From: UBA668 sp046052275
GTDB taxonomy: Bacteria; Actinomycetota; Acidimicrobiia; Acidimicrobiales; Ilumatobacteraceae
Direction of reading: 5' to 3'
DNA: 13,262 bases
Assembly (NCBI GenBank): GCA_046052275.1
Contig: JBJOMQ010000053.1
Location: 1 to 13,262 of the forward strand
The notes under the pieces were generated by a model. That model did no database searches. It saw only the letters and a list, made by a program, of their open reading frames with translations, and was not told where the DNA came from. Made by a program: the position numbers and the translations under genes. Shown here piece by piece: positions 1 through 6,169 of this stretch. Position 1 is the first letter of the stretch. Every line of letters starts with the position of its first letter.

Positions 1-572
1 TTCGCATCTTCGAGTGCTCGAAGCCGGTGATCGGTGCCATCAACGGGCCGGCGGTCGGCGTGGGAATCACGATGACGCTGCCGATGGACATCCGCCTCGC
101 GAGCGAGCAGGCCCGTATCGGCTTCGTGTTCGCCCGACGCGGCATCGTTCCCGAGGCATGCTCGAGCTGGTTCCTGCCGCGCCTCGTTGGCATCAGCAAG
201 GCTGCGGAGTGGTGCTACAGCGGTCGGGTGTTCCCCGCAGCAGAGGCTCTAGCGGGCGGGCTTGTCCGCAGCGTGCACGCTCCCGACGACCTGCTGCCGG
301 CTGCCCGGGCCATCGCCGCAGAGATCGCCGAGCACACGTCGCCCGTCAGCGTCGCCCTCACGCGCCAGATGCTGTGGCGGATGCTCGGTGCTGCCCATCC
401 GATGGAGGCGCACCGCGCCGACTCGCGGGGCGTGCTCGAGCGCGGCCGCAGCGCTGACGCACGCGAGGGCGTGACGAGCTTCCTCGAGAAGCGCACGCCC
501 GACTTCCCGATGAGGGTGAGCGATGGGCTGCCCGACCTGTTCCCTCACTGGGTCGAGCCGGCATTCGAATGA
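1..572 (+). CDS. Enoyl-CoA hydratase/isomerase (crotonase) family protein, 3' part only
   Basis: This is the C-terminal part of a crotonase-fold acyl-CoA enzyme; the start lies before the window. The first full codon is at position 3 and the frame reads RIFECSKPVIGAINGPAVG, the family's conserved helix with the second oxyanion-hole Gly. A GTG at 27 falls inside this motif, so it is not the true start. The stretch GFVFARRGIVPEACSSW followed by LPRLVG is typical of a bacterial crotonase subgroup. By my alignment to rat enoyl-CoA hydratase, the Glu164 position is kept (AAEW) while the Glu144 position is Phe, with another Glu a few residues on. The C terminus (EGVTSFLEKRTPDFP) is the usual acyl-pocket lid. 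The substrate cannot be told. glbO starts 10 nt downstream on the same strand, so the two are probably cotranscribed. Confidence 0.9.
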   Translation, partial: RIFECSKPVIGAINGPAVGVGITMTLPMDIRLASEQARIGFVFARRGIVPEACSSWFLPRLVGISKAAEWCYSGRVFPAAEALAGGLVRSVHAPDDLLPAARAIAAEIAEHTSPVSVALTRQMLWRMLGAAHPMEAHRADSRGVLERGRSADAREGVTSFLEKRTPDFPMRVSDGLPDLFPHWVEPAFE

Positions 573-582
573 GGCGGTATCG

Positions 583-996
583 GTGAGCGAGGAGACGCTG
601 TACGAGGCAGTGGGAGGCATGTCGTTCTTCGAGCGACTCGTCGATGCCTTCTATGAGGGCGTCGCCGTCGATCCGCTGCTGCGGCCGCTCTATCCCGACG
701 AGGATCTTGGCCCGGCACGCCGACGACTCACCCTGTTCCTCGCCCAGTACTGGGGCGGACCTACCACGTACATGGACGAGCGTGGGCATCCCCGCCTGCG
801 GATGCGGCACATGCCGTTCCGGGTCGGGCCCGCCGAACGCGACCACTGGCTGGCTCATATGGCAGCAGCAGTCGAACGGGAGACCGAGCCAGGGCCCGTG
901 CGCGACACCCTGATGCAGTACTTCGTTCCGGCGGCCGAGCACCTGCGTAACGACACGGGCCTGCCGATCAGCGGGCCGAGCACGCCGACGGCATGA
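583..996 (+). CDS. glbO: Group II truncated haemoglobin (trHbO)
   Basis: A 137-residue 2-on-2 globin, the usual length for GlbO of Actinobacteria. The haem-pocket residues all line up with Mycobacterium tuberculosis trHbO (recalled numbering in brackets): Tyr24 at B10 (Tyr23), Tyr37 at CD1 (Tyr36), proximal His76 at F8 (His75) and Trp89 at G8 (Trp88). The diagnostic stretches QYWGGPTTY and GHPRLRMRHMPF are present. Known family roles are binding of O2 and handling of NO or peroxide in the cytoplasm, sometimes near respiratory membranes; none is shown here. I chose GTG 583 because it places the first helix as in homologues and follows a purine-rich GAGGCGG (571-577). An earlier in-frame ATG at 523 lies inside the upstream crotonase and would add a tail the family lacks. 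The gene is probably in an operon with that crotonase. Confidence 0.93.
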   Translation: MSEETLYEAVGGMSFFERLVDAFYEGVAVDPLLRPLYPDEDLGPARRRLTLFLAQYWGGPTTYMDERGHPRLRMRHMPFRVGPAERDHWLAHMAAAVERETEPGPVRDTLMQYFVPAAEHLRNDTGLPISGPSTPTA

Positions 997-1000
997 CCGT

Positions 1001-1020
1001 TCCCGCCGCGGCGCACGGGA
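1001..1020. terminator. Small GC-rich inverted repeat between convergent genes; possible bidirectional terminator
   Basis: The 24 bp between the stops of glbO (+) and the methyltransferase gene (-) contain TCCCG and CGGGA arms (1001-1005 and 1016-1020). Inside is the perfect 10-bp palindrome CGCCGCGGCG (1004-1013). There is no T tract on either side, so a terminator role rests on position alone. Confidence 0.3.
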
Positions 1021-1824
1021 TCAGCGTCGCAACTGCCAGCACGCCACAGCTGTCGCTGCGGCGGCATTCAGCGAGTCGACGTCGCTGCCCATCGGGATCC
1101 GCACGCGGGCGCTGGCAGCAGCAAGCGCCTCATCGCTGAGGCCGGCGCGCTCACTGCCCACTACGAGAGCGGTACGCGAGGCGGGCCTGACCTCGTCGAG
1201 CGGCATGGCATCCGGCGACGGCGTGAGTGCGAGAACCTGCCAGCCACCGTCGACGAGTGTCGCCATGGCTGCGGCAGTGTCGCGCACTCGGGCGTGTGGC
1301 AGGCGCAGTGCGTGGCCCATCGACACCCGCAGGGCGCGGCGGGCGAGCGGGTCGGCGCTCGTCGAGTCGGTGATCAGGCCGTCCCAGCCGAGCGCGAGCG
1401 CATTGCGCACGATGCTGCCCACGTTGACCGGATTGTCGACTGACTCGACCATCACGAGTCGGGTGGACTGCGCCGCAAGTGCCTCGGCCGACGGGCGCGG
1501 CGGTCGCTCGAAGAGGGCGACAACGCTGTAGGGCATGCCGAGCTTGGTGATGGCCGCCCGCAGCCTGTCGCCTCCGGCGAACACCGTGACGTGCTCGGCG
1601 AGCCGCGCCGTCAGGGCCGGGGGCCGCCCATGGTCGACGAGCGCCAGCACGGGCGTGCAGCCGGCATCGAGGGCACGCTCGACCACGAGATCGCCCTCGG
1701 CCATGAACAGGCCGTCGCCGCTGTCGTCACGCCGCTGGACCCTGTTGGCGAGGCCACGCTCGTTGAGCCGAAAGCCCGCCACGCGTGGATCATCGGGGTC
1801 CTCGATGACGACAAGTGGCGTCAT
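1021..1824 (-). CDS. TrmH/SpoU-family RNA 2'-O-ribose methyltransferase
   Basis: A 267-residue SAM-dependent methyltransferase of the SPOUT (trefoil-knot) class. These enzymes methylate the 2'-OH of a nucleotide in tRNA or rRNA, and the target cannot be read from sequence. The N-terminal ~110 residues fit the substrate-binding region found in the rRNA branch of the family. The catalytic domain shows motif 1 as NVGSIVRNA (residues 134-142, with the conserved Asn and Arg), motif 2 as VGSERAGLS (222-230) and motif 3 as IPMGSDVDSLNAAAA (243-257), which forms the SAM knot. ATG 1824 is chosen because the frame upstream of it runs into menB and is out-of-frame menB sequence. Only 13 nt separate it from the menB stop, so it is very likely cotranscribed with menB, though the functions are unrelated. 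Confidence 0.9.
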   Translation of the reverse strand: MTPLVVIEDPDDPRVAGFRLNERGLANRVQRRDDSGDGLFMAEGDLVVERALDAGCTPVLALVDHGRPPALTARLAEHVTVFAGGDRLRAAITKLGMPYSVVALFERPPRPSAEALAAQSTRLVMVESVDNPVNVGSIVRNALALGWDGLITDSTSADPLARRALRVSMGHALRLPHARVRDTAAAMATLVDGGWQVLALTPSPDAMPLDEVRPASRTALVVGSERAGLSDEALAAASARVRIPMGSDVDSLNAAAATAVACWQLRR

Positions 1825-1837
1825 GGCACTCGACCTG

Positions 1838-2770
1838 TCAGAAGTGCCAGGGATACGGCGACCAGTCGGGGTCGCGCTTCTCGAGGAAACTGGCGCGCCC
1901 CTCCTGTGCCTCGTCGGTGCCGTAGGCGAGGCGCGTAGCCTCGCCGGCGAACACCTGCTGACCGACGAGGCCATCGTCGATGAGGTTGAACGAGAACTTC
2001 AGCATCCGCTGCGCAGTGGGGCTCTTGCCGTTGATCTCCTTCGCCCACTGCAGTGCCTCGCGCTCGAGGTCGGCGTGCGGCACCACGGCGTTCACCATGC
2101 CCATTCGCTGGGCGTCGTCGGCCGAGTATTCGCGGCCCAAGAAGAAGATCTCGCGGGCAAACTTCTGTCCCACCTGTCGGGCGAGGTAGGCACTGCCGAA
2201 GCCGCCGTCGAAGCTGGCCACGTCGGCGTCGGTCTGCTTGAACCGGGCGTGCTCGCGACTGGCGAGCGTGAGGTCGCTGACGACGTGCAGGCTGTGCCCT
2301 CCACCAGCTGCCCAACCGGGTACGACGCAGATCACGATCTTCGGCATGAACCGGATCAGGCGCTGCACCTCGAGGATGTGCAGGCGGCCGGCGCGACCGG
2401 CCTGGATGGTGTCGGCGGTCTCCCCGGGTCGCCCGCTCGTGTCGTCGTCGGTGTACTTGTAGCCGTCCCTGCCCCGGATGCGCTGGTCGCCACCACTGCA
2501 GAACGCCCAACCACCGTCCTTCGGCGAGGGGCCGTTGCCGGTGAGGAGCACGCACCCGACATCGGTGGTCATTCGGGCGTGGTCGAGGGCGGCGTACAGC
2601 TGGTCGACGGTGCGCGGCCTGAATGCGTTGCGCACCTCCGGACGGTTGAAGGCAATGCGCACGGTGCCGTGCTCGACGCTGCGGTGGTAGGTGATGTCGT
2701 CGAAGTCGAATCCCGGCACGATGCGCCACGCGCCGGGGTCGAAGATCTCGGACACGTGGTGGGCTGCCAT
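1838..2770 (-). CDS. menB: 1,4-dihydroxy-2-naphthoyl-CoA synthase (menaquinone biosynthesis)
   Basis: This 310-residue crotonase-fold enzyme cyclises o-succinylbenzoyl-CoA to 1,4-dihydroxy-2-naphthoyl-CoA, the ring-forming step of menaquinone synthesis in the cytoplasm. Very strong MenB signatures are visible: ITYHR (26-30), FNRPEVRNAFRP, SGGDQ (92-96), QTDADVASFDGGFGSAYLAR (179-198), EIFFLGREYSA and the C-terminal FLEKRDPDWSPYP. Asp181, Ser186, Asp188 and Tyr283 match M. tuberculosis Asp185, Ser190, Asp192 and Tyr287 (recalled numbering). Asp181 marks the bicarbonate-independent type II MenB. ATG 2770 is preferred over an in-frame GTG at 2779 because a TAGAGT box ends 7 nt before the ATG and overlaps the GTG. 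No other men genes are in view. The methyltransferase gene follows 13 nt downstream. Confidence 0.96.
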   Translation of the reverse strand: MAAHHVSEIFDPGAWRIVPGFDFDDITYHRSVEHGTVRIAFNRPEVRNAFRPRTVDQLYAALDHARMTTDVGCVLLTGNGPSPKDGGWAFCSGGDQRIRGRDGYKYTDDDTSGRPGETADTIQAGRAGRLHILEVQRLIRFMPKIVICVVPGWAAGGGHSLHVVSDLTLASREHARFKQTDADVASFDGGFGSAYLARQVGQKFAREIFFLGREYSADDAQRMGMVNAVVPHADLEREALQWAKEINGKSPTAQRMLKFSFNLIDDGLVGQQVFAGEATRLAYGTDEAQEGRASFLEKRDPDWSPYPWHF

Positions 2771-2777
2771 GACCGAC

Positions 2778-2783
2778 ACTCTA
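2778..2783 (-). promoter_or_regulatory. Predicted -10 box (TAGAGT) of menB, leaderless spacing
   Basis: Read on the minus strand, TAGAGT is followed by exactly 7 nt (GTCGGTC) and then the menB ATG at 2770. This TANNNT-N6/7-start layout is typical of leaderless mRNAs in Actinobacteria. No Shine-Dalgarno sequence and no clear -35 hexamer are visible. Confidence 0.6.
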
Positions 2784-2798
2784 CGAAGCCGCCGGTGC

Positions 2799-2804
2799 TA
2801 CCGT
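2799..2804 (+). promoter_or_regulatory. Predicted extended -10 box (TGC-TACCGT) of cofE, leaderless spacing
   Basis: TACCGT, preceded by TGC as in an extended -10, ends 6 nt before GTG 2811. That would place the transcription start at or next to the start codon. The surrounding 13-mer GGTGCTACCGTCG (2794-2806) recurs on the minus strand in front of the luciferase-like oxidoreductase gene. Confidence 0.6.
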
Positions 2805-2810
2805 CGTTCC

Positions 2811-3578
2811 GTGGCATACGCACCGGCGAACGGCCTGCATGTCGCCGGCATCGGCGGGCTGCCGGAGATCGAGGCCGGCGCCGACCTGGCAGCCCTGATC
2901 GTCGACGCAGCGGCGGCCGGGGGAGTCGCGTTGCTCGACGGCGACATCGTCGTGGTGACCTCGAAGATCGTGTCAAAGGCCGAGGGGCGAACGGTCGAGC
3001 TCGCCGACGTGCAACCGTCGGCATTCGCCGCCGACTGGTCAGCGAAGTGGGAGAAGGATCCTGCGGTCACCGAGCTGGTGCTGCGCGAGTCGAAGCGCAT
3101 TGTGCGCCAGCTGGGTCCGGTGCTGATCACCGAGACTCATCACGGGTTCGTCTGCGCCAACAGCGGCGTCGACCAGTCGTCGAGCGGGGCGCACGGCAGG
3201 GCGGTGCTGCTGCCGATCGACCCGGATGCCTCGGCACGGCGCATCCGCGTCGGGCTGCGGGCAGCCGGCATCGACGCAGCAGTGATCGTCAGCGACACAT
3301 TCGGCCGGGCATGGCGCGAGGGGCAGACCGACATCGCGATCGGTGTTGCCGGCATCCAGCCGATCCTCAGCTATATCGGCCAGGTCGATCCGCATGGGCA
3401 TGAGTTCAAGGTGCAGGCGATCTGCGTGGCCGATGAGCTTGCCGGAGCGGCCGAGCTGGTGAAGGGAAATCTGTCGCGCGTGCCGGTGGCAGTGATCCGC
3501 GGCCACGGCTGGGAACCCGATGACGACGCCTCGATGGCGCCGGTGCTGCGCGACCAGAGCCGCGACCTGTTCAGGTGA
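2811..3578 (+). CDS. cofE: Coenzyme F420-0:L-glutamate ligase, stand-alone
   Basis: CofE adds L-glutamate residues to F420-0 using GTP, giving F420 with a polyglutamate tail. The 255-residue protein has the family blocks SKIVSKAEGR (51-60), THHGFVCANSGVDQS (109-123) and IVSDTFGRAWREGQTDIAIG (159-178), which bind GTP and metal, and a C-terminal VKGNLSRVPVAVIRG. It ends at the length of archaeal CofE. It lacks the nitroreductase-like domain that is fused to this ligase in mycobacterial FbiB and reduces dehydro-F420-0. GTG 2811 is chosen because it sits 6 nt after an extended -10 box and begins just before the conserved VAGIGGLPEIEAG segment. The longer open frame upstream overlaps the divergent menB gene. 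The gene ends 9 nt before the stop of the convergent aminotransferase gene. Confidence 0.95.
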   Translation: MAYAPANGLHVAGIGGLPEIEAGADLAALIVDAAAAGGVALLDGDIVVVTSKIVSKAEGRTVELADVQPSAFAADWSAKWEKDPAVTELVLRESKRIVRQLGPVLITETHHGFVCANSGVDQSSSGAHGRAVLLPIDPDASARRIRVGLRAAGIDAAVIVSDTFGRAWREGQTDIAIGVAGIQPILSYIGQVDPHGHEFKVQAICVADELAGAAELVKGNLSRVPVAVIRGHGWEPDDDASMAPVLRDQSRDLFR

Positions 3579-3587
3579 CGGGCTGGG

Positions 3588-4955
3588 TCAGCTCTCTTCG
3601 CTGAACCGCTGAGATGCCTCAGTGAGTGCCGTGCGAAGCGTGCGGGAGATGAACTCGAACTCCTCCTCGCCTGCGATGAGCGGCGGCGAGAGCGTGACCA
3701 CTGGCTCTGCCCGGTCGTCGGCTCGGCAGATGAGACCCGACTGGAAGAGCCGAGGCGACAGCACGCCGCGCAGCAGCCATTCGCTCTGCTCGGGGGTGAA
3801 GTACGAGCGTGCGGCCCGGTCGGGAACCAGTTCGATCGCCAGGAAGTAGCCGTCGCCGCGCACGTCGCCGACCAGCGGAATGTCGAGCAGGCCTTCAATT
3901 AGCTTCTTGAACGCTGCCTCGTTTCGTCGAACGTTGCCGCAGATGTCCTCGCGCTCAAAGATGTCGAGGTTGGCGTTGGCAACGGCGCACGACACGGGAT
4001 GGGCGCCGAACGTCTGGCCCTGGAGGAACACTTCGGTACCGCTGAGGAACGGCTCTGCGAGTCGGTCGCTCACGATCATGCCGCCGAGCGGCGAGTAGCC
4101 GCTGGTGACGCCTTTTGCGAATGTGATGAGGTCGGGCTGGTAGCCATATCGGATACTGCCGAACATCTCGCCGAAGCGGCCGAATGCTGCGATCACCTCA
4201 TCGCTCACTAACAGCACGTCGTAGGCATCGCAGATCTCGCGCACTCGCGCCCAGTAACCGTCTGGCGGCGTGAATGCTCCTCCTGTGTTCTGCACGGGCT
4301 CCATGAACACGGCGGCGACCGAGTCGGGCCCTTCCATCTCGATTCGTAGTGCGAGGTCGTCTGCACAGCGCAGGGTGCAGGCGTCGAGGTGCATGCAGTC
4401 GCCGCAGCGGTATCGATAGGGCGTCTGCACCTTCACAGCGCCGGGCATCAACGGCTCGAACGGCTGCCGGATGGCCGGCACGCCGGTGAGGCTCAGGGCG
4501 CCGATGGACGTGCCGTGGTAGCTGAGGTAGCGCGAGAGCACCTTGTGCTTGGTGGGGCGGCCGACGAGCTTCCAGTACTGGCGGGCGAACTTGATGGCCG
4601 ACTCGACCGCGTCCCCGCCGGTGGGGGTCAGGAAGACTCGGTTGAGATCGCCGGGAGCCATGTCTGCCAGTCGTGCTGCCAGGCGGATGGCGGGCTCGTG
4701 GGCGAACGACCAGACCGGGAAGTAGCCGAGTGTCGATGCCTGATGCGCCGCCGCCTCTGCGAGTTCGGCGCGGCCATGGCCCACCTGCACGGTGAACAGG
4801 CCCGAGAGGCCGTCGAGGTAGCGGTTGCCATGGCGGTCGTACACATGGCATCCCTCGCCACGGACGATGATCGGCACCTCATGGTCGGCAAAGGAGCCGA
4901 GGCGGGTGAAATGCATCCAGAGATGGCGTCGGGCGAGATCGGAGAGGTCGTCCAC
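3588..4955 (-). CDS. Class III (fold type I) PLP-dependent aminotransferase
   Basis: A 455-residue aminotransferase of the omega-transaminase group, which moves an amino group from a non-alpha amine or omega-amino acid to a keto acid such as pyruvate. PLP-site residues are visible: the phosphate-binding loop near TGGDAVES (112-119), Asp252 in SDEVIAAFGR, which contacts the pyridine nitrogen, and Lys281 in FAKGVTSGYSP, which forms the Schiff base. EPVQNTGG (219-226) is also typical. Residues 184-197 hold four cysteines (C-x2-C-x5-C-x3-C) where many relatives have a shorter Cys-containing loop. The start is GTG 4955, with an in-frame stop three codons upstream; an internal ATG at 4916 is possible but would trim the N terminus. 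I see no good -10 box or Shine-Dalgarno sequence. The substrate is unknown; GABA, beta-alanine and taurine are typical for the family. Confidence 0.92.
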   Translation of the reverse strand: MDDLSDLARRHLWMHFTRLGSFADHEVPIIVRGEGCHVYDRHGNRYLDGLSGLFTVQVGHGRAELAEAAAHQASTLGYFPVWSFAHEPAIRLAARLADMAPGDLNRVFLTPTGGDAVESAIKFARQYWKLVGRPTKHKVLSRYLSYHGTSIGALSLTGVPAIRQPFEPLMPGAVKVQTPYRYRCGDCMHLDACTLRCADDLALRIEMEGPDSVAAVFMEPVQNTGGAFTPPDGYWARVREICDAYDVLLVSDEVIAAFGRFGEMFGSIRYGYQPDLITFAKGVTSGYSPLGGMIVSDRLAEPFLSGTEVFLQGQTFGAHPVSCAVANANLDIFEREDICGNVRRNEAAFKKLIEGLLDIPLVGDVRGDGYFLAIELVPDRAARSYFTPEQSEWLLRGVLSPRLFQSGLICRADDRAEPVVTLSPPLIAGEEEFEFISRTLRTALTEASQRFSEES

Positions 4956-4967
4956 AGTGACTCACTG
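4955..4967. promoter_or_regulatory. Palindrome CAGTGA-C-TCACTG at the aminotransferase start; candidate operator
   Basis: A perfect 13-bp palindrome (6-bp arms, 1-bp centre) touches the first base of the aminotransferase start codon. It lies in the 53-bp gap shared with the divergent crotonase gene, about 30 bp from that gene's proposed -10 box. Size and position fit a repressor site, but no regulator is identified. Confidence 0.35.
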
Positions 4968-4996
4968 ACAGGGCGGGGGTGGGGCGGTGGCGAGCG

Positions 4997-5002
4997 TAGC
5001 CT
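4997..5002 (+). promoter_or_regulatory. Predicted -10 box (TAGCCT) of the crotonase gene, leaderless spacing
   Basis: TAGCCT is followed by 6 nt (GAGCCC) and then GTG 5009. This is the same layout as in front of menB, cofE and the hydantoinase gene, and it supports both the start codon and a leaderless mRNA. Confidence 0.55.
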
Positions 5003-5008
5003 GAGCCC

Positions 5009-5797
5009 GTGGAGCCGGTCGGGGTACGAGTGTCGCTCGATGGGCCGGTAGGCGCGATCACGCTCGACCGTCCCGACAAGCGAAATGCAGTCGACCATGC
5101 CATGTGGACTGCGCTCGAGACCGCATGCCGTCAGATGGCAGAGGACGATGCAGTACGCGTCGTGGTGCTGCGCGGTGCCGGCGACCACTTCTGCGCTGGT
5201 GCCGACATCAACGACCTGCTGGCAGCGCGTGCGGATGGCGAGCGTCCGTTCCTCGAGGTCAACATGGCGGCCGAGGACGCACTGGCGACGCTGCCCAAGC
5301 CGACTGTCGCGGCCATCCATGGCGACTGCATCGGCGGTGGCGCTGCACTGGCCATCGACTGCGATATCCGCATTGCCTCCTCCACGGCCCGGTTCGGCAT
5401 CACGCCGTCGAAGTTGGGCATCGTGTACCCGGCTGCGTCCCTCGAACGCGCCGTGCGGCTGCTCGGCCCAGCTGCGAAGCGGCTTCTCTTCACCGGTGAT
5501 CTCATCGATGCGGCGGAAGCGCATCGGATCGGCCTCGTCGACGAGGTGCTCGAGCCCGGGCTGCTCGACGATCGAGTTGCGGCGCTCTGCGACACCCTTG
5601 CCTCGCGGTCATTGCTCACGCAGGCGGCGACGAAGGAGATGGTGGCCGCCGTCATGGCCGATGGTTCCGTGCCCGTGACAATGGCTGCGCAGTGGGGCCA
5701 CGAGGCCGAGTCGTCAGGCGAGACTGCCGAGGGAGTCGTGGCATTCCGCGAGCGCCGGCCCCCGATGTTCCCGTGGCGAGGTCACTCGAGGTCGTAG
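5009..5797 (+). CDS. Enoyl-CoA hydratase/isomerase (crotonase) family protein
   Basis: A complete 262-residue crotonase-fold protein of normal length. ITLDRPDKRNAVD (17-29), the first oxyanion-hole region FCAGADI (61-67) and the second CIGGGAALAIDCDIRIAS (107-124) are intact, so it should bind and activate an acyl-CoA thioester. The residues aligned with the two hydratase catalytic glutamates are not acidic: TPSKLG (132-137) has Ser where rat Glu144 lies, and PAAKRLLFTGD (154-164) has Arg or Lys where Glu164 lies. It is therefore probably not a standard hydratase but an isomerase, decarboxylase, hydrolase or other crotonase-fold enzyme. GTG 5009 is supported by TAGCCT 6 nt upstream. The gene diverges from the aminotransferase, and its last 16 bp overlap the 3' end of the convergent small gene. 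Confidence 0.93.
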   Translation: MEPVGVRVSLDGPVGAITLDRPDKRNAVDHAMWTALETACRQMAEDDAVRVVVLRGAGDHFCAGADINDLLAARADGERPFLEVNMAAEDALATLPKPTVAAIHGDCIGGGAALAIDCDIRIASSTARFGITPSKLGIVYPAASLERAVRLLGPAAKRLLFTGDLIDAAEAHRIGLVDEVLEPGLLDDRVAALCDTLASRSLLTQAATKEMVAAVMADGSVPVTMAAQWGHEAESSGETAEGVVAFRERRPPMFPWRGHSRS

Positions 5798-6162
5798 ACC
5801 TCGGGGTGCTCGAGGGGATGGTTGAGCCACGAGATCATCTGCCGCAACCGGTGGTAGGCCTCGAGGCGGGCGACATCGGTGTCGGCGGTCTCGGCGGCGC
5901 TGCACACCTCGTGCAGGCGGCGGCTGAAGGTCGGGCCGAGCTCGAGCAGGCCCGAAGCGCCCTCGCTGGCCCACCGTGCCAGCACCCAGCGCACGAGCGC
6001 CCCCTCGGGCACGGATGTCGCAGCGGAGAGGCCGCGAATGGTCCGCAGCGGATCGATTCTCGAGTACAGCGCAACGTCGGCTTTGAGGTTGGCGTCGCGG
6101 TCGTCATCGGTCCACGGGCCTGCGTACGGCTCGAGCCGTACGACGGGTACGTCGTCGTTCAT
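5782..6162 (-). CDS. Small conserved actinobacterial protein of unknown function (possibly DUF6027-like)
   Basis: A 126-residue acidic, soluble protein with no signal peptide or membrane segment. From memory it resembles a small actinobacterial family catalogued as DUF6027, but I cannot verify that name here. The N-terminal VVRLEPYAGPWTDDD and the segment DANLKADVALYSRIDPLRTIRGLS look conserved-like. Residues 40-68 (LRTIRGLSAATSVPEGALVRWVLARWASEG region) have the spacing of a helix-turn-helix, but DNA binding is inference. Residues 81-116 look helical and contain EAYHRLRQMISWL. ATG 6162 lies 7 nt after the stop of the luciferase-like oxidoreductase gene, so the two are very likely one transcript and possibly translationally coupled. 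The 3' end overlaps the convergent crotonase by 16 bp. Confidence 0.82.
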   Translation of the reverse strand: MNDDVPVVRLEPYAGPWTDDDRDANLKADVALYSRIDPLRTIRGLSAATSVPEGALVRWVLARWASEGASGLLELGPTFSRRLHEVCSAAETADTDVARLEAYHRLRQMISWLNHPLEHPEVYDLE

Positions 6163-6169
6163 TGCGTCG

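Noticed and set aside
2771..2779. GTG 2779 as the menB start, adding three residues.
   Set aside because: The GTG overlaps the TAGAGT box, whose spacing points to ATG 2770 as the first codon of a leaderless message.
1535..3403. A 622-codon open frame on the plus strand spanning the menB region.
   Set aside because: It is antisense to menB and the methyltransferase gene, then runs out of frame through cofE. The translation is Arg/Gly/Ala-rich low-complexity sequence with no family motif, as expected of shadow frames in high-GC DNA.
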